64,000 bases of DNA from Deltaproteobacteria bacterium (GTDB taxonomy: Bacteria; Lernaellota; Lernaellaia; JACKCT01). A program made the position numbers and the translations under genes. The notes beneath the pieces are model-generated. The model saw only the letters and a program-made list of their open reading frames with translations, did no database searches and had not been told where the DNA came from. The stretch spans positions 310,001-374,000 of the forward strand of contig JACKCT010000001.1 of the NCBI GenBank assembly GCA_020633895.1, in the 5' to 3' direction. Shown here piece by piece: positions 25,625 through 34,900 of this stretch (position 1 is its first letter; every line of letters begins with the position of its first letter).

Positions 25625-26596
25625 TTAGGCGTGGCCGTTGGTCTTCTTCTTGGGGGCGGATTTCTTCGCCGGTTTTTTCTTGGCGGGGGCGTCGGTCTCG
25701 TAGGAGCCGGTCATGAATGCGTCGGAGCCCTTGGCCTCGCCGACATAGAGATTGCGTTCGTCGTCCACGAACACGGCCACGTCCCGGGGCAGCACCAGCG
25801 GCTTGGTGAACTTCACGTCGAAGACGGTGAACTTCTCGCCTTCGGCCAGCACATGGCGGCGGATGCGCTCGAACGAGCGGGCCATGGTGCAATAGCCGTG
25901 CAGAATCGTGTTGGGAAAGCCGGAGGCCTTGGCGTAGGGGGGCACCCAATGGATGGGGTTGAAGTCGCCGGTGAGCTTGGCGAAATCCAGCGCCGTGCCT
26001 TCGGTGACGTGCATCGTCGCGATTTCCCGCGCGTCGGGCGGCACGATCGCCTTTTCCTTGTCCTTCTTCGACTCGCCGGCGGGTTTGGGTTCGCCTTTTT
26101 TGCGGGGCAAGGGAATGACGGCGTAGAGATGCGTGGTCAGGGCGTGGGGCACGGACTTGGTGCCGTGCTCAAGGATCTGATGCACCACCGCGCGGCGGCC
26201 GTTGTCGTCGATGTTCTCCAGATGGGCCCGGACGATCAGTTCCTCGCCGGCGGGGATGGGCTCGTGGATCTCCATGCGCGCGCCGCCGTTGAGCAGGTTG
26301 AGCAGGGAGTAGGGGATGTCTTTGATCGTGTCGAAGGACGACGCGAAGATCCACTGCGGGAAGAAATACGGCGGCAGGACGCCCTCGTATTCGGCCGGGT
26401 TGCCGCCCATGGCCGCGATGAAGTCCCGCACCAGTTCGGGATTGCGCGGCGGCAGGGTGCGCGTGTACTCGGGCCCCGGTGTGGTGAGTTGCCGCTGGCC
26501 CTTGAAGAGCTTGCGTTTCCAGGACTCGACGGCAACCTTGCCCAAGGTCCCGATCGTCGCCCCATGTTGTAAAACGTATTTCGTCGGAACGGCCAT
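25625..26596 (-). CDS. MaoC-family (hot-dog) enoyl-CoA hydratase/dehydratase
   Basis: 323 residues. An N-terminal hot-dog-like half is followed by a MaoC domain with the catalytic pattern GDFNPIHW (Asp-x4-His) and FPNTILHGYCTMARS. The family hydrates 2-enoyl-CoA to (R)-3-hydroxyacyl-CoA or does the reverse. The last 20 residues are Lys/Ala/Pro-rich, an odd basic tail. CAGGAG precedes the ATG. It lies between the acyl-CoA dehydrogenase and the FabG4-type reductase and probably works with them. Confidence 0.87.
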   Translation of the reverse strand: MAVPTKYVLQHGATIGTLGKVAVESWKRKLFKGQRQLTTPGPEYTRTLPPRNPELVRDFIAAMGGNPAEYEGVLPPYFFPQWIFASSFDTIKDIPYSLLNLLNGGARMEIHEPIPAGEELIVRAHLENIDDNGRRAVVHQILEHGTKSVPHALTTHLYAVIPLPRKKGEPKPAGESKKDKEKAIVPPDAREIATMHVTEGTALDFAKLTGDFNPIHWVPPYAKASGFPNTILHGYCTMARSFERIRRHVLAEGEKFTVFDVKFTKPLVLPRDVAVFVDDERNLYVGEAKGSDAFMTGSYETDAPAKKKPAKKSAPKKKTNGHA

Positions 26597-26789
26597 TTTT
26601 CCAGGCTCCTGTCAGGTTGCGCGAGCGAACCCGCGCACTTGGTCGTTCATGTGTCCCGGCCCTGATGAACCGGGGCGCTTCGTTAACATACGGGGCGCGG
26701 TTTGCAAAGTCGGGTTCGAGCCCCGGGTGCCGTACTCTTGAGCCGACGCCGGCGGCGGCCAAGGGTGGGCGTGGATTCGACTTTGGATT

Positions 26790-26833
26790 CACACCTTCTC
26801 TCGGACATTCGTCCTCGCGAAAGTGTGGCACCC
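26790..26833. repeat. Dispersed repeat ending AAAGTGTGGCACCC
   Basis: 44-nt intergenic element starting CACACCTT and ending AAAGTGTGGCACCC. Two further copies, in opposite orientations, form an inverted pair at 50806-50907. Confidence 0.65.
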
Positions 26834-26853
26834 GCTCCGTTATCCCGACGCCG

Positions 26854-28782
26854 TTACCCCGCTGCTTTTTCCGCCTCGGCTTCGCCGTTGCCCGACAGTT
26901 CCTTGAGCAGGCGCGCGCCGGAATGCACGATCTGGTCGTAGAGGAATCGGGCGCGGGGCTCGGCCCGTTCCAGATAGCGCTCCAGGATTTCGCGGCGCTC
27001 CGGGTGCTTCTTGGCCTGCTCGAGCAGCACCTCGCAGATCGCCTCATCGGTCAGAAGCTGCGTGAGGCGCTCGGCGTGGAGCATGGCGTAGGCGAAGTCC
27101 TTCTTGGGATTCCAGTCCTTGGTGAACGACGAGGCCCACTGCGTGATCGGCTCGCTGGAGACGGCCTTGAATTTGTCGGTCGCCGTCTTGGTGATCAGAT
27201 GGCGCTGAGCCGCCAGGGAGATCGACTGCAACTTGGCCACGCGCTTTTCCAACGGATCGGGCGCCGACAGGCTGCGCCACTTGGCCTGGCCCTGGCGTTT
27301 CACGAAGCCCTGGGGATTTTTCATGATGCCGATCAGCGTGTCCTTCATCGCCATGAGGGATTGGATCTGGCTGGTGCCTTCGTAGATGGGCATGACCATG
27401 GCGTCGCGCAGGAGTTTTTCCGGATCGTACTCCCGGATGTAGCCCAGGCCGCCGTGGATCTGGATCGCCATGCGCGCCATATGCACCGCTTTCTCCGACG
27501 CCACGTATTTGAGCAACGGCGTGAAACGGCGGGAGCGGGCGGAGAATTCGACGTGCATCCGGTCGATTTCTTCCTGCTTGATCTCCCCGGCCGCGACGGC
27601 GAAACGGGCCATGAGCTTGACCTTCTGGGCCATCTCCTCGGCCACGGCGGCGTCCATCGCCAACGCGCGCATGCCTTGGATGTCGGTCTTCATCTCATCC
27701 AGGTAGTCGGCGATCATCTCGTGCTTGTCGATGGTCTTGCCCATGGACGCCCGCTGGGCCGCGTAGTCCTTGGCGCAGCGATAGGCCGCCTCGCACAGGC
27801 CGATGGACTCGAAGCCCACGCCCAGGCGCGCGTTGTTCATGAGCGTGAGCATGTACCGGAAGCCTTCGCCGCGCCGGCCGACGAGCTGGGCCGGGGCCTT
27901 CTCGAAGATCAGCGACGCGGTCGCCGAGCCGTGGTGGCCCATCTTGTCCTCGAGGCGGTCCATCTGCACGACGCGGGTGCGGTTGCCGTTTTCGTCCTCG
28001 TGGTAGGTGGGGACCAGGAACATGGATAGGCCCTTGAGCCCGGCGAAGGGGTCGTCGGGGTCGCCGGCCTTCTCGGTGCGGGCGATGACGAAGTGGTACT
28101 TGCCGTGACCGGAGGTGATGAAGATCTTCTGGCCGGTGACGAACCAGTCGCCGTTCTCATCCTGCTCGCCGACGCTGCGTAGCTTGGCCATGTCCGAACC
28201 GGCGTCCGGCTCGGTAATATCCATGCATCCCCACGACTTGCCGCTCAGAATTTCGGCGATGTAGTCGTCCCAGCGCGTCTTGACCAGGCGATAGTTCTCC
28301 TGGTCGATCTCGGCGCTGCCTTCATTCATGGAGAAAGCGAGCATCGCCATGGCCATGCCGCCGTGGAAGCTGTGGTGGGCCATGACCGACACATCGGCGC
28401 GGGCGATGACCTCGGCGTTCATGTAGTAGATCAACAGGGGGAAATTCTGGCCGCCCAGCTCGCGAGGAACGCACATGCCGTGCAGCTCCATCTCCTTGAT
28501 CTGTTCGAAGATCCCTTGCAGGCGCGGCGGGAAGACGGCCTCGCCGTCCACGAAGTTCACGCCTTCAGTGTCGATCTCGCGGGCGAAGGGGGCGATCTGC
28601 TCGGCGGAAAACTCGCCCACCAACTCCATGACCGACTTGTAATAGGACACGGCCTCGGCGGCGTCCTTGAAGCAGTCGGGCGCCCGGTACATATATTCGG
28701 TGATCGCCACCAGGGGATCCCATTCGATGCCCTTTTCCACGTAGAACTGAAGGTCTTCGTTGTCGGTAAAGAAGTTGGCCAT
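26854..28782 (-). CDS. Acyl-CoA dehydrogenase with C-terminal extension
   Basis: 642 residues, longer than classical acyl-CoA dehydrogenases (about 380-400). The substrate and FAD motifs WGCMDITEPDAGSDMA and FVTGQKIFITSGHG, the segment GHHGSATASLIFEKAPAQL and the catalytic-Glu motif YEGTSQIQ are present. About 150 extra C-terminal helical residues place it in the larger FadE-like group (as in DmdC-type enzymes). It introduces a 2,3 double bond in acyl-CoA, passing electrons to ETF. Likely co-transcribed with the MaoC and FabG4-type genes, and downstream of a TetR gene. Confidence 0.9.
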   Translation of the reverse strand: MANFFTDNEDLQFYVEKGIEWDPLVAITEYMYRAPDCFKDAAEAVSYYKSVMELVGEFSAEQIAPFAREIDTEGVNFVDGEAVFPPRLQGIFEQIKEMELHGMCVPRELGGQNFPLLIYYMNAEVIARADVSVMAHHSFHGGMAMAMLAFSMNEGSAEIDQENYRLVKTRWDDYIAEILSGKSWGCMDITEPDAGSDMAKLRSVGEQDENGDWFVTGQKIFITSGHGKYHFVIARTEKAGDPDDPFAGLKGLSMFLVPTYHEDENGNRTRVVQMDRLEDKMGHHGSATASLIFEKAPAQLVGRRGEGFRYMLTLMNNARLGVGFESIGLCEAAYRCAKDYAAQRASMGKTIDKHEMIADYLDEMKTDIQGMRALAMDAAVAEEMAQKVKLMARFAVAAGEIKQEEIDRMHVEFSARSRRFTPLLKYVASEKAVHMARMAIQIHGGLGYIREYDPEKLLRDAMVMPIYEGTSQIQSLMAMKDTLIGIMKNPQGFVKRQGQAKWRSLSAPDPLEKRVAKLQSISLAAQRHLITKTATDKFKAVSSEPITQWASSFTKDWNPKKDFAYAMLHAERLTQLLTDEAICEVLLEQAKKHPERREILERYLERAEPRARFLYDQIVHSGARLLKELSGNGEAEAEKAAG

Positions 28783-28867
28783 GGTTTCTCCCTCGCGGTG
28801 GTGATGCTCGGCGGCGAAGTCGGGTTTCGCCGCGGTCGATTAGGTTTCGTGTTCTCAGTCTCGTGTT

Positions 28868-29554
28868 CTAAGGCTCGCGTTCCAATTCGGGCGTCTTGGG
28901 CAAGCGCGCTCCCGGCGGGGCGAGCGTGCGATTGATCATGGACAGCAAAACGGCCTTGGCCCGGCCGATGGCTTCGTCGGACAATTCGCCGGCCTGGCCC
29001 ATGTGAATGGACAGGCCCTCGATGGCGATGAGCAGCGTGCGAAAGACGTAGGGGTCGAGCGCCCGGTCCTGCAGCGCGCGGATGTTGGCGTCAAAGATTT
29101 CGACCAGGCGATCCATGGTCTCGGCCCGGCGAGGGGCCAGGCGGGAGTCGGGGCGAATGGCCTCGGCCTGGATACGGCTGACCAGGGGGCCCTGGGCCTT
29201 TTGCAGGCTCAGGAAGACCTCGATGGCCCTCTCGAATTTTTCCTGGGGCGCGTCGACGCTGTCGGCTGCCTTGCGGCACGCCGTCACGAGCATGTCGGTG
29301 GCCACCTCGTAGAGGGCGTCGAGGGTTTCCTCTTTGTTCTTGAAGAATTGATAGAAGGTGCGCCTGGAGACACCGGCGGCTTGAAGGATGTCCTCCACCG
29401 TCGCCTCGGCCATGCTCTTTTTGGCGAAGACGCGGGCGGAGCCTTGGAGGATGCGCGTCCGGGTGAGCTGGCCTCCCAGGGGATCGGCGATGGCGCTCCA
29501 ATCGATCCAGGGATTGGCGGCGGGCTCGCGTTGGCTTTTCGGATTCGCGCTCAT
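28868..29554 (-). CDS. TetR-family transcriptional regulator
   Basis: 228 residues. The helix-turn-helix lies at about 34-80 (TRTRILQGSARVFAKKSM, then AAGVSRRTFYQFFKNKEE), followed by an all-helical ligand domain. Standing 85 nt upstream of the acyl-CoA dehydrogenase in the same direction, it probably controls that operon in response to an acyl-CoA. A palindrome 37 nt upstream of its start is the likely operator. Confidence 0.9.
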   Translation of the reverse strand: MSANPKSQREPAANPWIDWSAIADPLGGQLTRTRILQGSARVFAKKSMAEATVEDILQAAGVSRRTFYQFFKNKEETLDALYEVATDMLVTACRKAADSVDAPQEKFERAIEVFLSLQKAQGPLVSRIQAEAIRPDSRLAPRRAETMDRLVEIFDANIRALQDRALDPYVFRTLLIAIEGLSIHMGQAGELSDEAIGRAKAVLLSMINRTLAPPGARLPKTPELEREP

Positions 29555-29590
29555 GCGGCTTTCCCGTGTTGCATCCCAGGTTTTATCCTA

Positions 29591-29620
29591 TCGGGTATAC
29601 ACGGTGTTTCCTATACCCGA
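29591..29620. promoter_or_regulatory. Inverted repeat, probable TetR operator
   Basis: TCGGGTATA and TATACCCGA, perfect 9-nt arms separated by 12 nt, upstream of the TetR gene. A related sequence, GTGTATAC, occurs at 29691-29698, closer to the divergent gene. Confidence 0.6.
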
Positions 29621-29778
29621 CCGCGAAAAGGGTTGTCAAGAGGCTTGTTGGCAAAAGAGCACCCAACTCGGGGTAAAACCCTTAAACAAGGTGTATACGT
29701 CGATGGCGGATCCTAACGTCGCGGGATCCCATGAGAAATCGGGCGACCGGTTATACTCGCCTCGTCCGGTGGGGCTCC

Positions 29779-29784
29779 TATAAT
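29779..29784 (+). promoter_or_regulatory. Possible -10 element
   Basis: Perfect TATAAT, 24 nt before the ATG of the PH-like protein. No good -35 at the usual distance, so the promoter is tentative. Confidence 0.35.
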
Positions 29785-29808
29785 GGCCGCGCGAAAAGGA
29801 GGTGTTCC

Positions 29809-30351
29809 ATGGACGGCTATCGGGAATATTCGGCGACGATGCCCGGTTGGATGAAGCTGATGACTTACGGCGTGACGGTGCTGGTCGGCATTGTGGTGCC
29901 TGTCGGGGTCGCGGTGGCGGCCCAGCAAGACACCGGGACGTATTGGATCTGGATCTTCCCGGTCTTCATGCTCTTCGTATTTTACATCGCCTATCGCTAT
30001 CGGCCGAAAGGCTATCGCCTGGGCGAGACGTCGGTGGAGGTCCTACGCGACGCGGGCAACAAGGCCATCGAATACGACAACATCGCCTCGGTCAAACCGG
30101 TGCCGGCGAAGGTGGGTTTTCGGACCATCGGCTTGTGGCGTTCGGGCGGCTACTTCGGGATCTACGGCATTTTTTGGCGCAGGGATCTGGGAGTCTATGA
30201 GATGTACATCACGCGCGCGGACACGCTGGTGCAAATCACGCCCAAGTCGGGTCGCGCCTTGGTGATCTCGCCGGACGAGCGGGAGCGATTTTTGGCGGAA
30301 TTGCGGGACATCGTCGCGGCACGCAAGCTGGAAGTGGCCATCGAGGGCTAG
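29809..30351 (+). CDS. Membrane protein with PH-like domain
   Basis: 180 residues. Two membrane helices (about 16-36 and 44-62) are followed by a domain with RYRPKGYRLGETSVEV, then IEYDNIASVKPV and a late VQITPKSGRALVISPDERERFLAEL, typical of bacterial PH-like domains. The ATG at 29809 is preceded by a near-perfect ribosome binding site (AAAGGAGGT). Function unknown; such proteins are often envelope-associated. Confidence 0.75.
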   Translation: MDGYREYSATMPGWMKLMTYGVTVLVGIVVPVGVAVAAQQDTGTYWIWIFPVFMLFVFYIAYRYRPKGYRLGETSVEVLRDAGNKAIEYDNIASVKPVPAKVGFRTIGLWRSGGYFGIYGIFWRRDLGVYEMYITRADTLVQITPKSGRALVISPDERERFLAELRDIVAARKLEVAIEG

Positions 30352-30360
30352 GCGCCCGGC

Positions 30361-31212
30361 CTAGGCGTCAACGCACATCAGTTTCTGCGTCCCGAGCCCG
30401 TCGATGGAAAGCTCCACCACGTCGCCCGCACGCAGGAATCGCGGCGGGTTCTTGCCCATGCCGACCCCCGGCGGCGTGCCGGTGCAGATCAGGTCGCCGG
30501 CTTCCAGCGTCATGAATTGGGACAGGCGCAGCACCAACTCCAGCGCGTCGAACACCATCGTCGCCGTCGATCCGTTCTGCATCGTCTCGCCGTTGACCTT
30601 GAGAGTCATGCCCAGGTTCTGCACCTCGTCGATCTCGTCGGGCGTGACCAGATACGGGCCGACAGGGCAGAAGGTGTCGAAGCACTTGCCCTGGGACCAT
30701 TGCCCGCCGCTTTTTTCGATCTGAAATTCCCGCTCGGACACATCGTTCGCGACGCAGTACCCCGCCACGTGCTCGGCGGCTTGGGCCTTGGATTGGAGGT
30801 AGCGGGCGTCGCGGCTGATGACGATGCCCAGTTCCACTTCCCAGTCGGTTTTTTTCGAGCCGCGTGGGATTTTGATTTCGTCGCGCGGGCCGACGACGCA
30901 GTTGGCGCCCTTGAGAAAGACGATCGGCCTTTCGGGGACGGGCATGCCGGTTTCGGCGGCGTGGTCGCGATAGTTCAATCCGATGCACACCACCTTACCC
31001 GGTCGGGGGATCGGCGCGGCCCAGCGCTCGCCGGCGTCCACGGGGCGCAGATTCGCCGGGTCGGCGATCAGATGGGTGAGGATCTCCTTGCCGCCGAATT
31101 GAAAAAACTCTCGGTCCCAGTCGGAGAAATTGCCCGAGCAGTCGTAGCGGACTCCATCAATCTCGACGCCCGGTTTTTCGTCGTCCGGCGGACCGAATCG
31201 CACCAGCTTCAT
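30361..31212 (-). CDS. Fumarylacetoacetate hydrolase family protein
   Basis: 283 residues with the family segments GLNYRDHAAETG, FLKGANCVVGP, DWEVELGIVI, ANDVSEREFQIEK and LICTGTPPGVGMG. The metal-binding Glu and Asp positions are present. The family includes hydrolases, decarboxylases and isomerases of aromatic and keto-acid catabolism, so the exact substrate is open. Its ATG overlaps the stop of the interrupted SRPBCC gene by 4 nt, indicating one operon. Confidence 0.88.
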   Translation of the reverse strand: MKLVRFGPPDDEKPGVEIDGVRYDCSGNFSDWDREFFQFGGKEILTHLIADPANLRPVDAGERWAAPIPRPGKVVCIGLNYRDHAAETGMPVPERPIVFLKGANCVVGPRDEIKIPRGSKKTDWEVELGIVISRDARYLQSKAQAAEHVAGYCVANDVSEREFQIEKSGGQWSQGKCFDTFCPVGPYLVTPDEIDEVQNLGMTLKVNGETMQNGSTATMVFDALELVLRLSQFMTLEAGDLICTGTPPGVGMGKNPPRFLRAGDVVELSIDGLGTQKLMCVDA

Positions 31213-31658
31213 GACGCGGCTTCCTTGTATTCGGCTTCGGCCCGGGCCTTGAGGGCTTCGTTATATTCTCGAAATCCTTGTTCGGTGGAATCCCAAATCT
31301 TGGCCATGATCAGGCCTTTGAATATCCCGCCGAAAAACTCTTCATGGATGAAATGCGTTGTCGCATCGCCGGTCTGTTCGAATCGGAACACATGCTCTCC
31401 ATCAAATATCCCTTTGACGAAGAGCTTTCCCTTCCAGCGAAACTCGCGCGGCGCATCGACGTTGATCACATTCGGTGAAATATCCATGCCGTTGCCGCCT
31501 GGTGGTTGCAGGGTCACGGTGACTTTTTCGCCGACCTTCGGCGTTCCCACGAACCTTTTAATGAAAGGACTCTACTCAGGGTAAGTGTCGAACGCGAAGA
31601 AATTTCTCCAAACGATTTCGATGGGCGCGTTGATATCGATCTCGGTCTTTAGATGCAT
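31209..31658 (-). pseudogene. SRPBCC-family protein interrupted by an amber codon
   Basis: From the ATG at 31658 the frame reads MHLKTEIDINAPIEIVW and continues to YPE, then meets TAG (31574-31572) at codon 29, and resumes as SPFIKRF through a full SRPBCC/START-like domain to the stop at 31209. Family members have YPEW at this place, so a TGG Trp codon has probably become TAG. The frame is otherwise intact over 150 codons. A GTG at 31550 could restart translation but would lose the first strand. The change may be a real nonsense mutation, a sequencing or assembly error, or a readthrough codon. Confidence 0.8.
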
Positions 31659-31663
31659 AAGTT

Positions 31664-31710
31664 GCCCCGGGATTTAGTGAGACCCGATTATAGGTCCAGA
31701 CTCCCGGGGC
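31664..31710. repeat. Inverted repeat overlapping a ribosome binding site
   Basis: GCCCCGGGA at 31664-31672 and TCCCGGGGC at 31702-31710, perfect 9-nt arms with a 29-nt loop. On the minus strand the second arm contains the GGGG just upstream of the SRPBCC start, and the loop contains TATAAT (31688-31693). It could be a promoter with a structured leader, or a weak terminator of the efflux operon; there is no T run. Confidence 0.4.
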
Positions 31711-31722
31711 GCAATGGATAGA

Positions 31723-31956
31723 TTAAGCATTTGCCTCGACGGCCTGTTTACTTTCCGACTTGCTGCGCTCGTCGGGCACGTGCATCCTGCGCAGCAGGCT
31801 GATCATCGGGCACGCCTTGGTGAAGGCGGATTGCATCAGATTCAGGCCGACGAAGACGGTGAACAGGAAGGCATAGGGTGTGACGAAGTAGCCCACGGCC
31901 ACCGAGGCGACGACGAAGAATCCGGCGATGAGGCGAAGGTAATCGTTGACAATCAT
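31723..31956 (-). CDS. DUF2892-family small membrane protein
   Basis: 77 residues with two membrane helices and the DUF2892 pattern (NDYLRLIAGFFVVAS, then FVGLNLMQSAFTKACPM). AAGGAG precedes the ATG. It follows the RND pump gene by 27 nt; proteins of this family often accompany RND pumps or rhodaneses. The role is unknown. The Cys in ACPM is conserved in the family. Confidence 0.85.
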   Translation of the reverse strand: MIVNDYLRLIAGFFVVASVAVGYFVTPYAFLFTVFVGLNLMQSAFTKACPMISLLRRMHVPDERSKSESKQAVEANA

Positions 31957-31983
31957 GGCGGTCTCCTTGGGTGCGGTGATCGA

Positions 31984-34900
31984 TCACCGCACGGTGACGG
32001 TTTCTTTCTGAGCGGCGCGACGTTCCAGCTCGCTCTGGTAGACGTAATAGAGCAGGGGAATCACGACGAGCGTCAGAGCGGTCGAGACGCCGACACCGAA
32101 CATCAGGCTGACGGCCAGGCCGCCGAAGATGGGATCGGTGAGCATCACGACGCCGCCGATGGCCGTGGACACGGCGGTCAGCACGATGGCCTTGAAGCGG
32201 ATCGCCCCGGCCAGCAGCACCGCGTCCTTGAGCGACGATCCTGCGGCCCGTTCCTGCTCGACAAAGTCCACCAGCAGCACCGAGTTGCGCACCACGATGC
32301 CCGCCAGGGCGATGAAGCCGATCATGCTGGTGGCGGTGAAGAAGTTTCCGGTCAGCCAGTGGCCCGGGACGATGCCGATCAGCGCCAGGGGAATGGGCGC
32401 CATGATGATCAGCGGCGTCAGGAAGCTGCGGAACCACGCGACCACCAGGCTGTAGATCAGGATCATGACCACGCCGAAGGCGATGCCCATGTCGCGGAAG
32501 ACCTCGTAGGTGATCTGCCATTCGCCGTCCATCTTGACCGAGTAGTGGGTCTCGGATTCGGGCATGGCGTTGTAGAGCATGTCCGGGGTGGCGCCGTCGG
32601 GCGTGGCGATGGCCGCGATGGCGTCCTGCGTGTCCAGGATGCCGTAGACGGGGCTCTCGTCGGCGCCGGCGACTTCGGCGTTGATGTAGACCACGCGGCG
32701 CAGGTCCTTGTGGTAGATGTACTTGTCCTGCGTTGTGTCTTCGGTGCGGACCAGGGTGTCCAGGGGGATCAATGATCCGTCCATGCCCCGCACGCGGATA
32801 CCGGCCAGGTCGTTGACCGACGAGCGCTGGGCGCGGGGCAGGCGCACCAACAATTCCACCGGCTCCTGCTCACGAGGCGTATGCACCAGGCCCGCCGCCT
32901 GTCCCGACAGGGCCATGGTCGCGGTGTTGGTGATCTGAGCGGTCGTCACGCCGCGCAAGGCCGCCTTGTCCTTCTCGACGATCAGGCGCAGCTCCGGTTG
33001 AGGCGCTTCCACGTACCAGTCCACGTCCACCACGCCCGCGCTCTCCTGCCAGATGTCGCGAATCTTCTCGGCGATGGCGTACTGGCCGTCCTGATCGGGT
33101 CCGTAGACCTCCGCGACCATGGTGGAGAGCACCGGCGGTCCCGGCGGCACCTCGGCGATGGCGACGGTGGCGTTGTGGCGCGCGGAGATTTCCTGAATCA
33201 CCGGGCGCAGGCGTCGGGCGATGTCGTGGCTCTGCTCGCTGCGTTCGTTTTTACCGACCAGGTTGACCTGGATGTCGGCCTGGTTGGGGCCGCTGCGCAG
33301 GAAGTAGTGGCGCACCAGGCCGTTGAAGTTGATCGGCGCGGCGGTGCCCACGTAGAGCTGCATATCCTTGACGACCGTCTCGTCGGCCAGGCGATCGGCG
33401 ATCTCCCGCGTCAACGCGGCGGTGCCTTCCAAGGTCGTGCCTTCGTCCATGTCGATGATGACCTGGAACTCGGCCTTGTTGTCGTGAGGCAGCATCTTGA
33501 CCTTGGCGACCCGGAAGTAGAACAGGCTCACGGCGGCAAAAAGGGCCACGAGGACTACCGCCATGAACCGGCGACGCATCCGCGGCTTTTCGACCAGGGG
33601 TAGCATGATGGCGCGATAAAACCGCGCAATGCGTCCGGATCGGGCCTCGTCCTCGTGGCCGCTCTTGAAATTCCATCCGAAATGGGCGGCCAGGTTGAGC
33701 AGTTGGTTGGTCAGCCAGGGCGTCACCACGAAGGCGACTCCCAGGCTGAAGAGCATGGCCGCCGAGGCGTTGACCGGGATCGGGCTCATGTACGGGCCCA
33801 TCATTCCCGAGACGAAGGCCATGGGCAGCAGGGCGAACACGACGGCGAAGGTCGCCAGGATGGTCGGGTTGCCCACCTCGTCGACGGCGTAGGGGGCGAC
33901 GACGTTGGGCTCGCCCCAGCCCAGATGCACGTGGCGGTTGATGTTCTCCACGATCACGATGGCGTCGTCGACGAGAATACCGATGGAGAAAATCAGCGCG
34001 AACAGGGTGATGCGGTTGAGGGTGTAGTCGAAGAAATAGGACGCGAACAGCGTCAGCCCCAGAGTCACCGGGATTGCCACGGCCACGACGGCGGCTTCAC
34101 GCACCCCCAGGAAGATGCCCATCAGCAGGATGACCGCGATGGTGGCTTCCAGCATGTTGCGCATCAGGCCGTCGGATTTGTCGCGGGCCGTGTGGCCGTA
34201 GTCGCGGGTGATGGTGTAGTCCACGCCCGAGACCAGCAGGCGGCCTTCCTGGCGATCCAGCAGGGCCTTGAGCTTGTCGGTCAGCCACGTGGCGTTGGCG
34301 CCGCGACGTTTGGCGACGGCGATGGTCACGGCCGCTTCCTCGGCCATGGGCGTGTCCGAGGCGGCGGTTACGGTGCCGGACCCGGCGCCGGGGCGGAAGA
34401 AGACGTAGTCCTTGACCTCCTCGGGACCGTCGATCACGTCGGCCACGTCGGCCAGATAGACCGGTTTGCCGTCATTGACCGCCACCACGGTGCGTTCCAC
34501 CTCGCGGGCGTTGCGGAAGAAGTCGCCGACCTCCACCAGCACGTTTTGGTTGTTGCGATCGAAGGAACCGGCGGGCAGGTTCGAGTTGTCGCGGGCCAGG
34601 GCTTCGTAGAATTGCAGCGGTGTCAGGCCGTGGCCCACCAGCCGCGCCGGATCGAACTCGACGCGCACCTGGCGACGCTGGCCGCCGATGATGGTCGTTT
34701 CGCTGATGTCCGGGATCTTCTTCATCTCGGTCGCCAACTCGCCGGCCACCTGACGCAGCATGAACGAGTCATAACGCGTCGAATGCAGCGTGACCGCCAT
34801 GATCGGCACGTCGTCGATGCCCCGCAGCTTGATCAGCGGCGGCGAGACGCCCACGGGGATGCGGTCCATATTCCCCATCATCTTGTTGTAGACCTTGACC

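Noticed and set aside
26710-26726. T-arm-like sequence (TCGGG-TTCGAGC-CCCGG), possible tRNA gene or tRNA remnant
   Set aside because: No matching acceptor stem, anticodon arm or D arm lies upstream within tRNA length, and there is no CCA end. It may be chance or a relic, but cannot be called a tRNA gene.
31723-31956. Rhodanese or YgaP homologue
   Set aside because: Only the membrane part (DUF2892) is present; there is no rhodanese domain or active-site loop.
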